Assembly (NCBI GenBank): GCA_020796225.1
Contig: CM036765.1
Location: forward strand, 7,823,082-7,887,081
DNA: 64,000 bases
Source of the DNA: Arion vulgaris
Taxonomy: Eukaryota > Mollusca > Gastropoda > Stylommatophora > Arionidae
Direction of reading: 5' to 3'
The notes under the pieces were generated by a model, which had not been told where the DNA came from, searched no databases, and saw nothing but the letters and a program-made list of their open reading frames with translations. The translations under genes were made by a program, and so were the position numbers. This document shows positions 21,601 to 32,700 of this stretch, piece by piece. How positions within the stretch are numbered: position 1 is the first letter of the stretch; every line of letters starts with the position of its first letter.

Positions 21601-22335
21601 AGAAAAGATATGCCGCCTTAACCAATATAGTGAAATGGTTAGGCTGAAAATAAATCAAAAGAAAACTGAAGTAATGACTATGAACATAGCAGCCCCAGCA
21701 CCAGTCAAACTAGAAGGTAAAACCCTCCGAGATACAACCGCTTCACATACCTTGGAAGTGTTATTAGCAATGAGGAGGCGCTGGATCTGACATTAAAAAC
21801 AGACTGAGTAAAGCACGAAGTGCAATCATGACCCTTCAGACCGTCTTGAAATCTGCCCAATACAGCATCAGAACCAAGACTAGTATCTATAACAGCTGTG
21901 TGCTGTCAACATTGCTGTACGGATCAGAATGCTGGAGAATGACAGAACAGGATATGTCCAGATTCTCCATCTTTCATACAACTTGTCTGCGAAAAATCTT
22001 ACGCGTGTACTGGCCGACTACTATCTCGAACCAAGAATTGCTTGCACAATGCCAACAAGAGAATATGGACACTATCATCCGAAGACGACGCTGGAGATGG
22101 ATTGGACATGTGATGCGCATGGAGACTGGCTCCGACACGAAAACTGCACTGAGATAGACTCCAGAGGGTATACGAAAGCGTGGAAGACCCAAGACGACCT
22201 GGAGGAGAACGATAGAGCAAGAACTGAAGGAAATGAATCATAGCTGGAACACATTACAGAGGAAGGCCATGAACAGGGAAGAATGGTGTGCGCTTGTTGC
22301 TGCCCTAAACGCCAAGGGCATAACAGGCTAAGGAG
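21600..22335 (+). mobile_element. LINE C-terminal part, RTE-like family L-C
   Basis: Words in order are LNQYSEMVRLKINQKKTEVM, then SHTLEVLLAM, then TLQTVLKSAQYSIRTKTSIY, then NSCVLSTLLYGSECWRMTEQ, then DMSRFSIFHTTCLRKILRVY, then WPTTISNQELLAQCQQENMD and RRRWRWIGHVMRMETG. It is over 90 percent alike by eye to the 3' part of the minus-strand copy at 60040-61100. It ends with gccctaaacgccaagggcat, also the end of that copy. One or two frameshifts break the frame, so it is not active. Confidence 0.85.
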
Positions 22336-22629
22336 AGAGAGTGAGATTCAAATCTCTGGTGTGCGCTAACGACAGAAAACCCAACAAAATAGTAGTTATC
22401 TGTCTAAATGAATGGACGGGAAATCAAATAAGAAACACATAATCATAAAATAAGGCTACATGATCCAAAAGATATAACAATGTGATGAGAAACTAATTTA
22501 GCCGAAATATTTTAATTATTTCAAGAAAAGAAATTGCCGTGACATTTTGTACCTTATGGATTGCTGTGTTACCTCAGTTTCTGACTGCTTTTTCAGTTAT
22601 TATATCAATAAAGATAGGTACCTAGAGAA

Positions 22630-24595
22630 CAGAACAATAAGGGTCCAGGTTCAGGGGTACACTAGCATTAAAGCCATATTAGAGCAAGGAGTCCCCAAGG
22701 AGGAGTGCTCTCACCAACTCTTTTTCTAATCTTTGTCAATGACATAGCCACATATCTACTAAAGCAAGTACACTCTGCCATGTATGCCGACGACCTGGCA
22801 ATATGGACGAAGGAAAAGTCAATGCCCATAGAAACAAATCGACTCCAAGAAGCTCTAAATAACCTGGAAGTGTGGTAAAAAAATTGGTATATGAACATAA
22901 ATCCCTCCAAAATAACCTACACTGTGTTCTCCCAGAACAACCAGGCTCACAAAATTAAGCTTTTAGTCAATGGTCAAGATCTTCCAGAAAGCAAGACCCC
23001 AACGTACATCGGAGTCACACTCGACCGAAAATTGACTTGGTGCCCTCAAATTGAAAATGCTACGGCAAAAGCGAGACACAGGCTCACGATTATTCGTAAA
23101 CTCCTAGACTCACGTGGGAGCAAACACCATAGTTCTCAAAACACTCTACTCTGGTAGCGTGCGACAGGTAATAAAGAATACGGTATAGCAGCCTGGAGCA
23201 ATGCATCCAACAAGCAATTTGCCAAGTTGAGCAATAGCCAGAACCGTGCCATGCGTATCATCACCGGAGCCATGAAGTCCACGCCTATCAAGGCGATGGA
23301 AAATATCACCGGCATCCAACCAATGACAGATCGAAGGAACATAATAGTATTAGTACTAGCGGAAAAACTTAAACGGCTCGATTCCCACCCAATGTATGAA
23401 TTCGGAAGGAGTAGGATACAGAGATCTAGCTTCGCAAATATCTCCAAAGCACTGACCGCAGATCATCCAGTCCTATCAAAATGCAAAGCCAATCCAATAT
23501 CGGCAACCGACAAGTGTCCGCCGTGGAAAACCAGAATGCCAGAAATAATGGAATCAATCCCAGGCATACTGAATAAAGGGGAGCAAAAATACTTCGAAAG
23601 AAAACGGCCACAGAAAAGTACATAGAGTCCGAGTACCCTGAATAAAAGTGGACGCACGTGTAAACTGACGGATCGGCCAATAACGCAATCAGCGATGGCG
23701 GAGGAGGAATAGTGCTTAAACTCCCAAAGAAAGTGACGGTCACGAAAACGATTGCCACAGGCAAATACTCGAATAACTACCGAGCAGAGACAGAGGCAAT
23801 AAAAGCTGCGGCCTAAATGATCCTAGAGAGAATAGGCACCGCACGCAACAAGGTCGTGATATTCACCGATGCTCTATCGGTCATCACGGCACTCAAAAGA
23901 GTTTGCAAAACAGATCAAATTGAGCTCAAAACGGCCCTCGATGAAATAACGCGCTCACTCAAACGCACTGTCATTCAGTGGATACCATCACACTGTAATG
24001 TAAGAGGAAACGAAACAGCCGACAAACTAGCAAAAGAAGGCGGGCGACTACCTCAGACTGATCTCGAGATCAGTTATGAGGAAGTCAAAACAACCATCGG
24101 TTCGCACTATAGAAGCAAATGAACAAAAGATCACCCTCAGTACACAGACAGTGACGGATACTATGGTCTCTCTCGCAGTGAACAAGTTGCCATACTTCGC
24201 CTCCGTACCGGACACAACAAGCTCCGAGCCCACATGTTCCATAAATTTAAAATTGGCACAACTAGCCTGTGCCCCTGCAAAATGGCAGACATGACAGCAG
24301 AACATGTCCTGCAAGACTGTCAACTGTCAAGACTTTCGCGAAAAGCTGTACGGAGGAACGGAGTCCCTTAAAATCACAGTAAAAGTCATGATAAAAATTG
24401 GTTCATCAGTCTAGGCCGGGAACGCAAAGAAAGGAAGGAATCAGACGTGCGCTGGGGTCAAAGGCGCATGGCGACAACGCCACGCCAGGAATGGTGAGCT
24501 GGCACTAATCAACATCCTGCCCCACCTCCTCGCGGTAACCCTGGAAGCTGACATCGGTTCCGGTCTACGATTGCAGGGATCGATGGAGAGCTACA
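22630..24595 (+). mobile_element. LINE with RNase H, family L-A, 5' truncated (reference copy)
   Basis: This is the cleanest copy of family L-A. It starts inside the reverse transcriptase with EQGVPKEECSHQLFF and SAMYADDLAIW (22780-22805), then PTYIGVTLDRKLTW, then NRAMRIITGAMKSTPIKAME and ITGIQPMTDRR. RNase H follows: TDGSANN (23668), YRAETEAIKAA, FTDALSVI (23860), VIQWIPSHCNVRGNETADKL, so all four acidic positions of the fold can be seen. It ends with ILRLRTGHNKLRAHMFHKFK and a CPCKMADMTAEHVLQDC zinc-knuckle-like motif. Several stops and shifts (for example 22876, 23155, 23816) mean it is dead. Confidence 0.85.
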
Positions 24596-24599
24596 GGTA

Positions 24600-27500
24600 G
24601 TGGTAGTAGTCATCATCATTGGCCTCTTTGTCTCAAGAGACAATAGGTGTTGCGTCACGTAGTATGTTCTGTTCTGAATCACAACGTTTCATGTGGCTGT
24701 AATGGCCTATTCTGGAGTGGCAATCCTTGCCACAGTTGCTACAGGTAAAACCGGAAACTAGAGCCGGTGCATGGAATGTTCCTCTGCTCTCTGTGTTTCT
24801 CTTTGCCTCCACATGTGATGTTGTTTTTCTTCTTTTCTTTTTTAAGCCGCCCTCACTGCCGCTCGCCATGCTTGCCTGTCTTTGGCCATCAGCTGCCAGT
24901 GTTTTTGTCTATGCCGCATGAAGTTAGATCACGCTTGCAGGTGTCAATGAAGCGTAATAATGGGCGCCCATGCTGTCTAGCACCAGATGTGAGTTGACCA
25001 TATAGAATGTTCTTTGGGATTCTATCATCGCTCATACGGCACACGTGTCCCAGCCATCTGAGACGTCGCTGACTCAGTAAAGTGTGCATGCTTGGAATGC
25101 CAGCACTGTTCATGACTTCTATATTGGAGATGTGATCTTGCCATCGGATGTTGTATATTAGCCTGAGACAGCGCACGTGGAAGGTGTTGAGGCGACTTTC
25201 TTGTCTAGCATATGTGGTCCATGTTTCACTACCATACAGCAGAGTGCTGAGAACACAAGCTTAATTTACTTGTGTCTTGGTGTTTCTTGTGAGTGCCCTG
25301 TTTTCCCATACACGCTTTGCTAATTTAAACATAGCAGTGGAGGCCTTCCTAATGCGACCACTAATTTCATCACGAGGGAGAGGTTGCTGCTGATGACAGA
25401 GCCAAGGTATGTAAAGGTGTTGACTACTTCAAGCGTATGACTGCCAATGTTGATAGATGGGGCTCTGCTAATATCCTGGAACATTATATTTGTTTTCTTA
25501 AGGATGATGGTCAAGCCGAATTCATTTGATGCTGCAGCAAATTTGTCCATGAGGTGTTGTAGCTCTTCTTCTGTGTGTGATGTTAATGCTGCATCATCGG
25601 CAAAAAAGAAGTTCTCTGATGGTGACTCTTTTGACTTTGGTCTTTGCTTTGAGTCGCGCCATGTTGAACAATTTTCCATCTGATCTTGTGTGGAGAAATA
25701 TTCCTTCTTCGGCGGATTCAAAAGCATGAGACAGAAGTAGGGAGAAAAATATCCCAAAGAGTGTGGGTGCAAGTCACCTGCTTGACGCCGCTGTTGATAG
25801 GAAAAGCGCTGGAGGAGGTCCCATCAAACATCACTGTACTCTTCATGTTGTTATGGAATGATGTTATGATTTTAAGCAATGTAGGAGGGCAGTCGATTTT
25901 TTCCAAAAGCTTGAAGTGACCATCTCTACTTACTAGGTCAAATGCCTTTGTTAGATCTATGAAGGCAATGTACGGTGGCATTCTTTGTTAGCGACGTTTC
26001 TTCTGCAGTTGTCTCAAGGAAAATAACATGTCAATAGTGGATCTGTTGGATCTAAATCCACATTGTGACTCAGGGTATACTTGATTTGCTAGCTTTTGTA
26101 ACCTATTTAGTACTACGCGTGCGAAGATCTTCCCACGATGCTGAGCAACGAGATACCACGGTAGTTGTTACAGTCACCACGATCACCTTTATTTTTATAC
26201 AAGGTGATGATGTTTGCATCTCTCATGTCCTGAGGCACTTCTCCCTCCTCCCAGCATAGGCACAATAATTCATGCAGACTAGTCAGGAGAGTTTGCTTAG
26301 CACATTTGATTACTTCAGGGGGGATGCCGTCCCTTTCCAGTTGCTTTCCCGTTTGCCAGATTGTCAATCGCAATACTGATTTCTGAGAGCATCTGGTCTA
26401 ATGTGCTCAAGGTCGGAAGAGTTTTAATTGCATCAAAAGCGATGTCAGTTACAATATTTTGGGTGGAATATAACTCTAGATAATGTTCCACCCAGCGTTC
26501 CATCTGTTTTTGCGATCGATTAGAACTTCCCTGTTTTTGTTTTAAGAGGTGCAGTCTTTTTGATAGCTGGGCCGAAGGCCTTCCTAATGCCCTCATGAAC
26601 ACCCTTATGTTTCCTGTATCAAAGGAGAGCTGGATATTTCTACATAACTCCTGCCAGTAGTCGTTTGCGAATCACCTGGCTGTTTTTGTGCGACACTTCT
26701 TGCAGATCTAAGAGCAAGGAGTGACTTGGCACTTGGATTGTTTTTATGGTTCAGAAGGGCAGTTCTTTTTCTGCTATGACAGGCTCCAACTCTAATATGT
26801 TTGCAGCAAACCAATCAGGGTTTTGCCTATCTCGGGTGCCAAAGGTGGTTTTGGCCGAATTATATATGGCATCCCGGATGTTAGACCACTGTGTTTCGGC
26901 ATTTCCTTTTGGTGTCCTTTGGAGAATGCTTTATAATATATTGCAGAACGATTGTACCATTTCTGGTTTGGTGGTATTTTCGGTGTTAATGTGTGGACAC
27001 CCTTTCCTCTTCGAATGTTGGAGTGTTTTTATTTTCAGTCTAACTTTGCTACATATCAGTGAATGGTCAGTGTCACAGTCAGCACTATGGTAGCTACGAG
27101 TGCTGAGCACACTGTTTATCGCATTTCGCCTCGTTATAACTAGATCTATTTGATGCCATCTATGTGAACGTGGGTGTTTCCAGGACACCTTGTGGCAGGG
27201 TTTGGTATTAAAGAAAGTGTTTGTGATGCAAAGGTTGTTGTAGTTGCATATCTCCAGCAGCCGTTGTCCATTTTCATTAATTTTTCCAGTACCATGTTTT
27301 CCAATGCATGATGGCCAAGAGTTGTGATCGGCTCCAACTCTGGCATTGAAGTCCCTCATTAGGTATAGGTGTTCATTTTTTGGGAATTCTACTGATTTCT
27401 GATTGTATCTCCTCATAAAATTTATCTTTTACGTCAGGCTTTGAGTGTAGTGTTGGTGCGTATACACTGAAGAGATGGACCGGGCCTGTTACTGTGCGGA

Positions 27501-27965
27501 GTTTAATGGATAAAATACGGTCTGAGTCATTTATTGGAGGTTCTATCATGTGGAGAAGTGTCTTTTTGATGGCAAATCCTACTCCATACAGTCTTGGTTC
27601 GTCTTGAGCTTTTCCTTGCCAGTAGAACGTGTAGTATTGTTCACTCAGCGATCCATTTTCAGCGAGTCGTGTCTCCTGTAGTGCTGCGATGTCCACTCTA
27701 AGTCGTTTGAGCTCATTGTTAATTACTGCAGTTTTCCGTATGTCGTGTATCTGTGTAAGACAGGCCAGGACACAATGTCCTTACGATCCAGCTTGCTAAG
27801 CGAAGGGCTGGAGTCTTCTTGATTTTATTATTATTGTTTGGTGCGGTACTTACAGTCCACTTGTCAGGTAATACCTTAAGCTCCAAGCACCCATTGAAGC
27901 TATTCATCACGTACATTGACCACATTTGTAAAATAGCTAACACCAGCGAAGGAAACAACCTCGGA
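24600..27965 (-). mobile_element. Near full-length LINE with C-terminal zinc finger, family L-E
   Basis: On the minus strand, from high to low coordinates: endonuclease (LKRLRVDIAALQETRLAENG, YGVGFAIKKTLL, LFSVYAPT, LMRDFNARVGADHNSW, HQIDLVITRR), linker, reverse transcriptase (DGIPPEVIKCA, NYRGISLLSIVG, YIAFIDLTKAFDLVSRDG, INSGVKQ, ENFFFADDAALTSHTEEELQ), and C-terminus (RCLRLIYNIRWQDHISNIEV, RRLRWLGHVCRM). The end adds FTCSNCGKDCHSRIGHYSHM, a C2H2 finger. Length is about 3.35 kb. Many frame breaks are present. A shorter relative lies at 53748-54640. Confidence 0.85.
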
Positions 27966-28690
27966 GAACTCTTAAATGAATTTCTTTTGCAGACGATCAG
28001 GCAATCATATCAACAACAGAAGAACAGCTACAACAACACATCAACAGACTCCAGTTAGCATGTAACGAATACAACATGAGAATTAACATCGACAAAACAG
28101 AAGTAATGACATTCGCCAGAGAGGAAAACACTACCAACATCTACATCGATAATCATCTACTAAATCAAGCAAAGATTTCTCATACCTGGGAGCATTTTTC
28201 AGCAAATGGAAGAATAACTAATGAAATTCAACACAGATGCAACAAAGCAAATCAAATGATAGGGCAAATGGCGCCAATTTTAAGATGCAAACACGTCACC
28301 ATGAACACAAAAAGAGTAATGTTCAACACAATCTTTCTCCCACATTATGTTACCAGTGCCAAACCTGGACGCTGACAACAAACGATAGAAGAAAACTAGT
28401 CACAACAGAGATGAAGTGTCTACGCAGAATGCTGGGTGTAACAAGAAGAGACCGGTTGAGAAATGAAGACATCAGGAAAAAAGTGGGTGCAACATCAGTA
28501 CTAGACTTCATCAAGAAACAACACATTAAATGGTTCGGTCACGTAAGCAGATTACCATCAGACAGTGCACCCAAAGAGCAATGCTGCTCCGATACAATGG
28601 GTACAAAGCAAAAGGCCGGCCACGCAAAAGATGGACCTCAGAGATAAGAGGCGACGAAAGAGACTATCTACGAAGCGCATACTAGGGCCC
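27885..28690 (+). mobile_element. LINE 3' part, family L-D
   Basis: The fragment reads LFITYIDHICKIANTSEGNN, then after a shift FADDQAIISTTEEQLQQHIN, then YNMRINIDKTEVMTFARE, then ANQMIGQMAPILR, CYQCQTWTLTTNDRRKLVTT, and EMKCLRRMLGVTRRDRLRNE, then KKQHIKWFGHVSRLP. It has the FADDQ catalytic box peculiar to family L-D (compare 31625 and 52880). It abuts the previous minus-strand LINE directly. Confidence 0.8.
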
Positions 28691-28930
28691 GTTTTGAAAT
28701 CTCTTCCTGACCTGACGCTGTGAGGCATACAGGATTCGAGAAAGAAAGAAAGAAAGAACCCATTGAAGCAGGTGAACTGTGGCGGGATAACACCTTATTG
28801 ACCGGGCGCTGCCCGGCTTGAGGCGTCCGGTAGCTGTCCAATGAGACGTGATGATCTCTCCCACCGTCGAAGACAACCCGTGGCGTCCGATACTCTACGC
28901 CAATTGAGCTGGACTTATAATCCGTAACTG
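28690..28930 (-). mobile_element. Possible tRNA-derived SINE with (GAAA)n
   Basis: On the minus strand ccagctcaattggcgtagag followed by tatcggacgcca resembles an A-box region, and ggttgtcttcgacggtgg a degenerate B box. It continues through cggctaccggacgcctcaag to a tail next to a gaaagaaagaaagaaagaa repeat (28738-28758). Only one copy is seen, so the call is weak. Confidence 0.35.
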
Positions 28931-29069
28931 TTGTCTTCCGTTTTGGTTTTGGTCAACAAAGTCAACCACGAAGTGACCTCTCCGTGACGCATGCCTGGGC
29001 GATTTTTATGGAGTAGCTGAGTTGCCCAAGCGTCAACTACCCCCTCTCGACATCGCTGATAGAATCCAG

Positions 29070-29546
29070 AGGAGTGCAAGCATTACATCTGGTATTATTT
29101 GATTATGTAAAGAATAAATGCACACAAATTACGACAGAATGATCGGTACACTGTGACATATTTCAAAATGAGGCATTTAACAATTCAAGTCAAATAAGAA
29201 AACAGCTGCAGCCAGTAAATGATAGAGACAAATTATTCAGCAATTAATTGACATTCGGTACTGACGTTTCATAACCACACAAAAGCCTCACAGTTGCTGT
29301 TTCACAAGATGTGCTAAACAGACTAACATCAATATATAGATTAGATTATAATAAAGTATATTGAATTATCTCTCTACTGTTAACGTATATCTAATGAAAA
29401 CTGTATAGTTTACTTATAAGCACGATCAAGGAAACGTTGTTTTAAAACTAATCTCTTTATAATTTAGATAGTGTTCATACGTTGAGAAAACATACAGAGA
29501 TCTGTAAGTTATTGACTTATCAATTTCTACCAACTACGATAGAAAC
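29070..29546 (+). promoter_or_regulatory. 5' flank of transporter copy B
   Basis: The part from about 29150 is shared with copy A (about 10280-10626), including gttgagaaaacatacagaga 47 bp before the ATG. Conservation between paralogous copies may reflect only shared origin. No TATA box at a sensible distance or initiator can be assigned with confidence. It is given as the likely place of promoter and 5' untranslated sequence. Confidence 0.35.
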
Positions 29547-29735
29547 ATGACAACCGACGTTTCATTTCATGTAGTAGATTACGTTGTGATAGCAATAATA
29601 CTGATCATCTCCTTAGCTATAGGCGTCCTGTTTGCTGTAAAGGATTTCAGACTTGTTAGCAGAGATGAGTACCTTCTTGGAGGAAGACGTATGACTATGA
29701 TACCAGTTGCTTTATCAATGTTTGCAACGTATACG
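29547..29735 (+). CDS. Transporter copy B, exon 1
   Basis: The exon starts at an ATG after cgatagaaac and ends before gtaaat. It encodes MTTDVSFHVVDYVVIAIILI, then ISLAIGVLFAVKDFRLVSRD, then EYLLGGRRMTMIPVALSMFA and TYT. There is a first membrane helix at residues 9-29 and the family motif GGRRM with the start of helix 2. No signal peptide is expected for this family. The ATG is the first in frame and the position agrees with SLC5 N-termini. Confidence 0.88.
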
Positions 29736-32700
29736 GTAAATATTTTCATTTTACATAGTCTACTACACTTTACGCATGTCATCATCAAGGTGCGGGTCCT
29801 TTATAGGACGTTGCTCTCTTTGCAGCGCGGCTAAAATTAACTGTCTCTATTAAGTCTCTAGCCAGTTCACCCACTTCATATTCATATATATTGTCATATT
29901 CATGGTTTCTTTTCTTGTAGCCATTCTTTTTCTTGGTCTGCCCCTGCCTCTGAGTCCTGGGACCCTGTCCTCCAATATTGTTCTCTTCGGGCCATCGTGA
30001 TGCTTGATGTGGTCAAAGTATGTAATCTTTCTGTATAGTATATTGATTATCACTTAATGAAGTCCTAGAGAACCAACGGAGGGCAGCAGTATGGGGTAAG
30101 ACAGAGATGTATTTTGTTCCCATACTTATTTAACATATATGTGGAGAACATTATGGGGAATATAAAAGACGATGCCAGCTATGTGAATTACGACCCATTC
30201 ATCATAGGCAACAAATCCATACCAGAGCTTAGATACGTAGACGATACAGTATTATTATCCACCAGCAAAGAGGGTTTGGAAACCTAATCATGACGACCAA
30301 GAAACAAAGTGAAGACTAACATCTATATTTGAATACATAAAAAAAAAAAAAAATGTCAACTGACAATGAATAATTACTGGGGCCGTTGTTGTATCTGACT
30401 CACAGTCGATGCTTCACAAGATCCATAAGGGCAGGTTTGGGTGTTAGTGGATGTCGTCTATAGAAGTTTCTAACCTCCAGAGGCTTACATGGATATACTG
30501 TCCTTGACATGCGGGTGTTTACGGTAATGAGAAAGCGGACAGGCTTGCATCAACAGCATCGATTGTTGGGGAGTTGAAGATTGATAATGGGGATATTCTT
30601 CGGTGTCTTCGCGACTGTCTGTTGGATGAGGACACTAAAATCGATGTTGAATCGATCAAGCGATTTAGGCAGTTTAGAGTTACCCGTTGTACAAGTCGAA
30701 CTGGACGCCTGAGAGGCAGAGTGAGAGGTGTGTTTAATCAGCGAGCCACAGGAAACATCAGTATGCATACTCTTCGAAATCTGTTGGGGGAGACTGAGCA
30801 CATATGGTTCTGCCCGGAGTGCAATGACGTCATTTTAGTAACCAGTAACCAATAACCAATAACCTCATTTTGAATCTCGAACCATTCAGCTATTTTACCT
30901 CCAATTTGAATGGTTGCTTGTTGTTCGTGGTATAGAGATTATATGAGTTGTATTATGTCTGTTGGAAAATGCACGTCCTTCATGATTTTACATATTTTCT
31001 GATGTTGTATAACTCTCAGAAGTACAGATGGGTTTCAGACGAAATAGAAGCTGTACCGATGCAATATCCACATTAACCCTTTCGCTGCTACATACTTTCT
31101 GAAGGCTGAGCTAAAAACAGCTACTCTTTGTTTCTAGGTCACAAACGCGAATGTACGCCTATAGCAGTGACAGTAGCAATGTATAACGTGTTAACCCGTC
31201 TTTAGCCCCCAGAGCAGAGATAATAACATATGTGTTAATGCGTCTTTAGAGGTGAATAGGAAAAACGTATATATATATACGTCCTTAGCAGCTAAAGGGT
31301 TAAGACAACTGACGCAAAGCGCAATAGAACATAATAAGACCTGTAGTGTGGCATTCATAGATCACGAAAAAGCCTTTGACAGAGTCGATAAAAACAAACT
31401 ATGGGATTGTCTAAGAAAATATGGAATCAGCAAACATCTCATCAAGGTCTGCAAGAGTTTATACATTTCAAATAAAAGTTACATAAGATCAAAAGCCGGA
31501 ACATCAAAAACATTCACAGTAAACTCAGGAGTTAGACAGGGATGTGTGCTCTCCCACTGCTGTTTATAACATACATGGACAACATAAGTAGAGAAGCAGG
31601 AATAGAGGAAGAAAATAATATTTCAGAACTTTTATTTGCAGATGACCAAGTACTGATTGCAGAAAACGAAAAATCTCTCCAGAACCATTTGAGCTTAGTT
31701 AACATCAAGGGTGAGGAGTACAACATGAAAATAAATATAATAAAGACAGAGACAATGGCAATAAGTAGACAACCAGAAAGCCTTACAATAAAATTCCAGA
31801 ACGTAGAGATAAAACAAACAATTGAGACGAAATACTTAGGAGCAATTGTCACAGCAGATGGAAGTATCGATAGCGAAATCAGCAATCGTTGCACAAAAGC
31901 TAACCAAGTACTGGGACAGTTAACACCACTGTTGTTACATAAAGAGATACAGCTAACAACTAAAGCAAATCTCATAAGAACGATTTTCTGTCCAAGACTA
32001 TGTTACCAGTGTCAAACATGGCCAATAACAGCAGCTGAGCGGAAAATCATAACGACAGAGATGAGGTGTCTTAGAAGAGCTGCAGGTGTGACAATAATAG
32101 ACAAAATTAGAAATGAAGAAATCAAAAGGAGACTGGATGGAAAACCAGTCATGCAATTCGTAAAAGAACAACAGATGAAATGGTTTGAACACCTCACCAG
32201 AATGCCCTGGTATCGCCTACCACAGAGAGCCACATAGAAAAAGTATAATGAGTACAAAGCAAGAGGAAGACCACGCAAAGATGGAGCGACGGCATCAAGA
32301 ACAGCCTTACGAACATGAATATCAGCTACAAAGTGCCTTAAAACAAGCACACACAAGATCACTACGTTTCACCCCAACACTTCTATAAAGAAGTAAATGG
32401 TGAAAGAGAAGAAGAAGTATGTGGTCGAATAGCGTCTGTATCACAAGCGGTAGTGAGCTCGGTCACAAACCAAAGCGTACCTGGTTTAAACCCCACGGTA
32501 GGCAAGTTTGGAAGCAAATTCGTTTCCGTGGGAATTTTAATAAAGGTAAAAATAGACCTCAACGTTCAGAAAGAAATTGCAAACTACTGAACGTATAATT
32601 GGTGCCTAGAAAATCAACGACTTGTTGATGTCTATGTCCTATAAAGGATATGCCACGATTTTCATTTTCACATGGTCGAAAGTCTTGCTATAGTCTATGA

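Noticed and set aside
29579..29788. Minus-strand open frame opposite exon 1 of copy B
   Set aside because: It is the complement of a well-supported exon and has no motif of its own.
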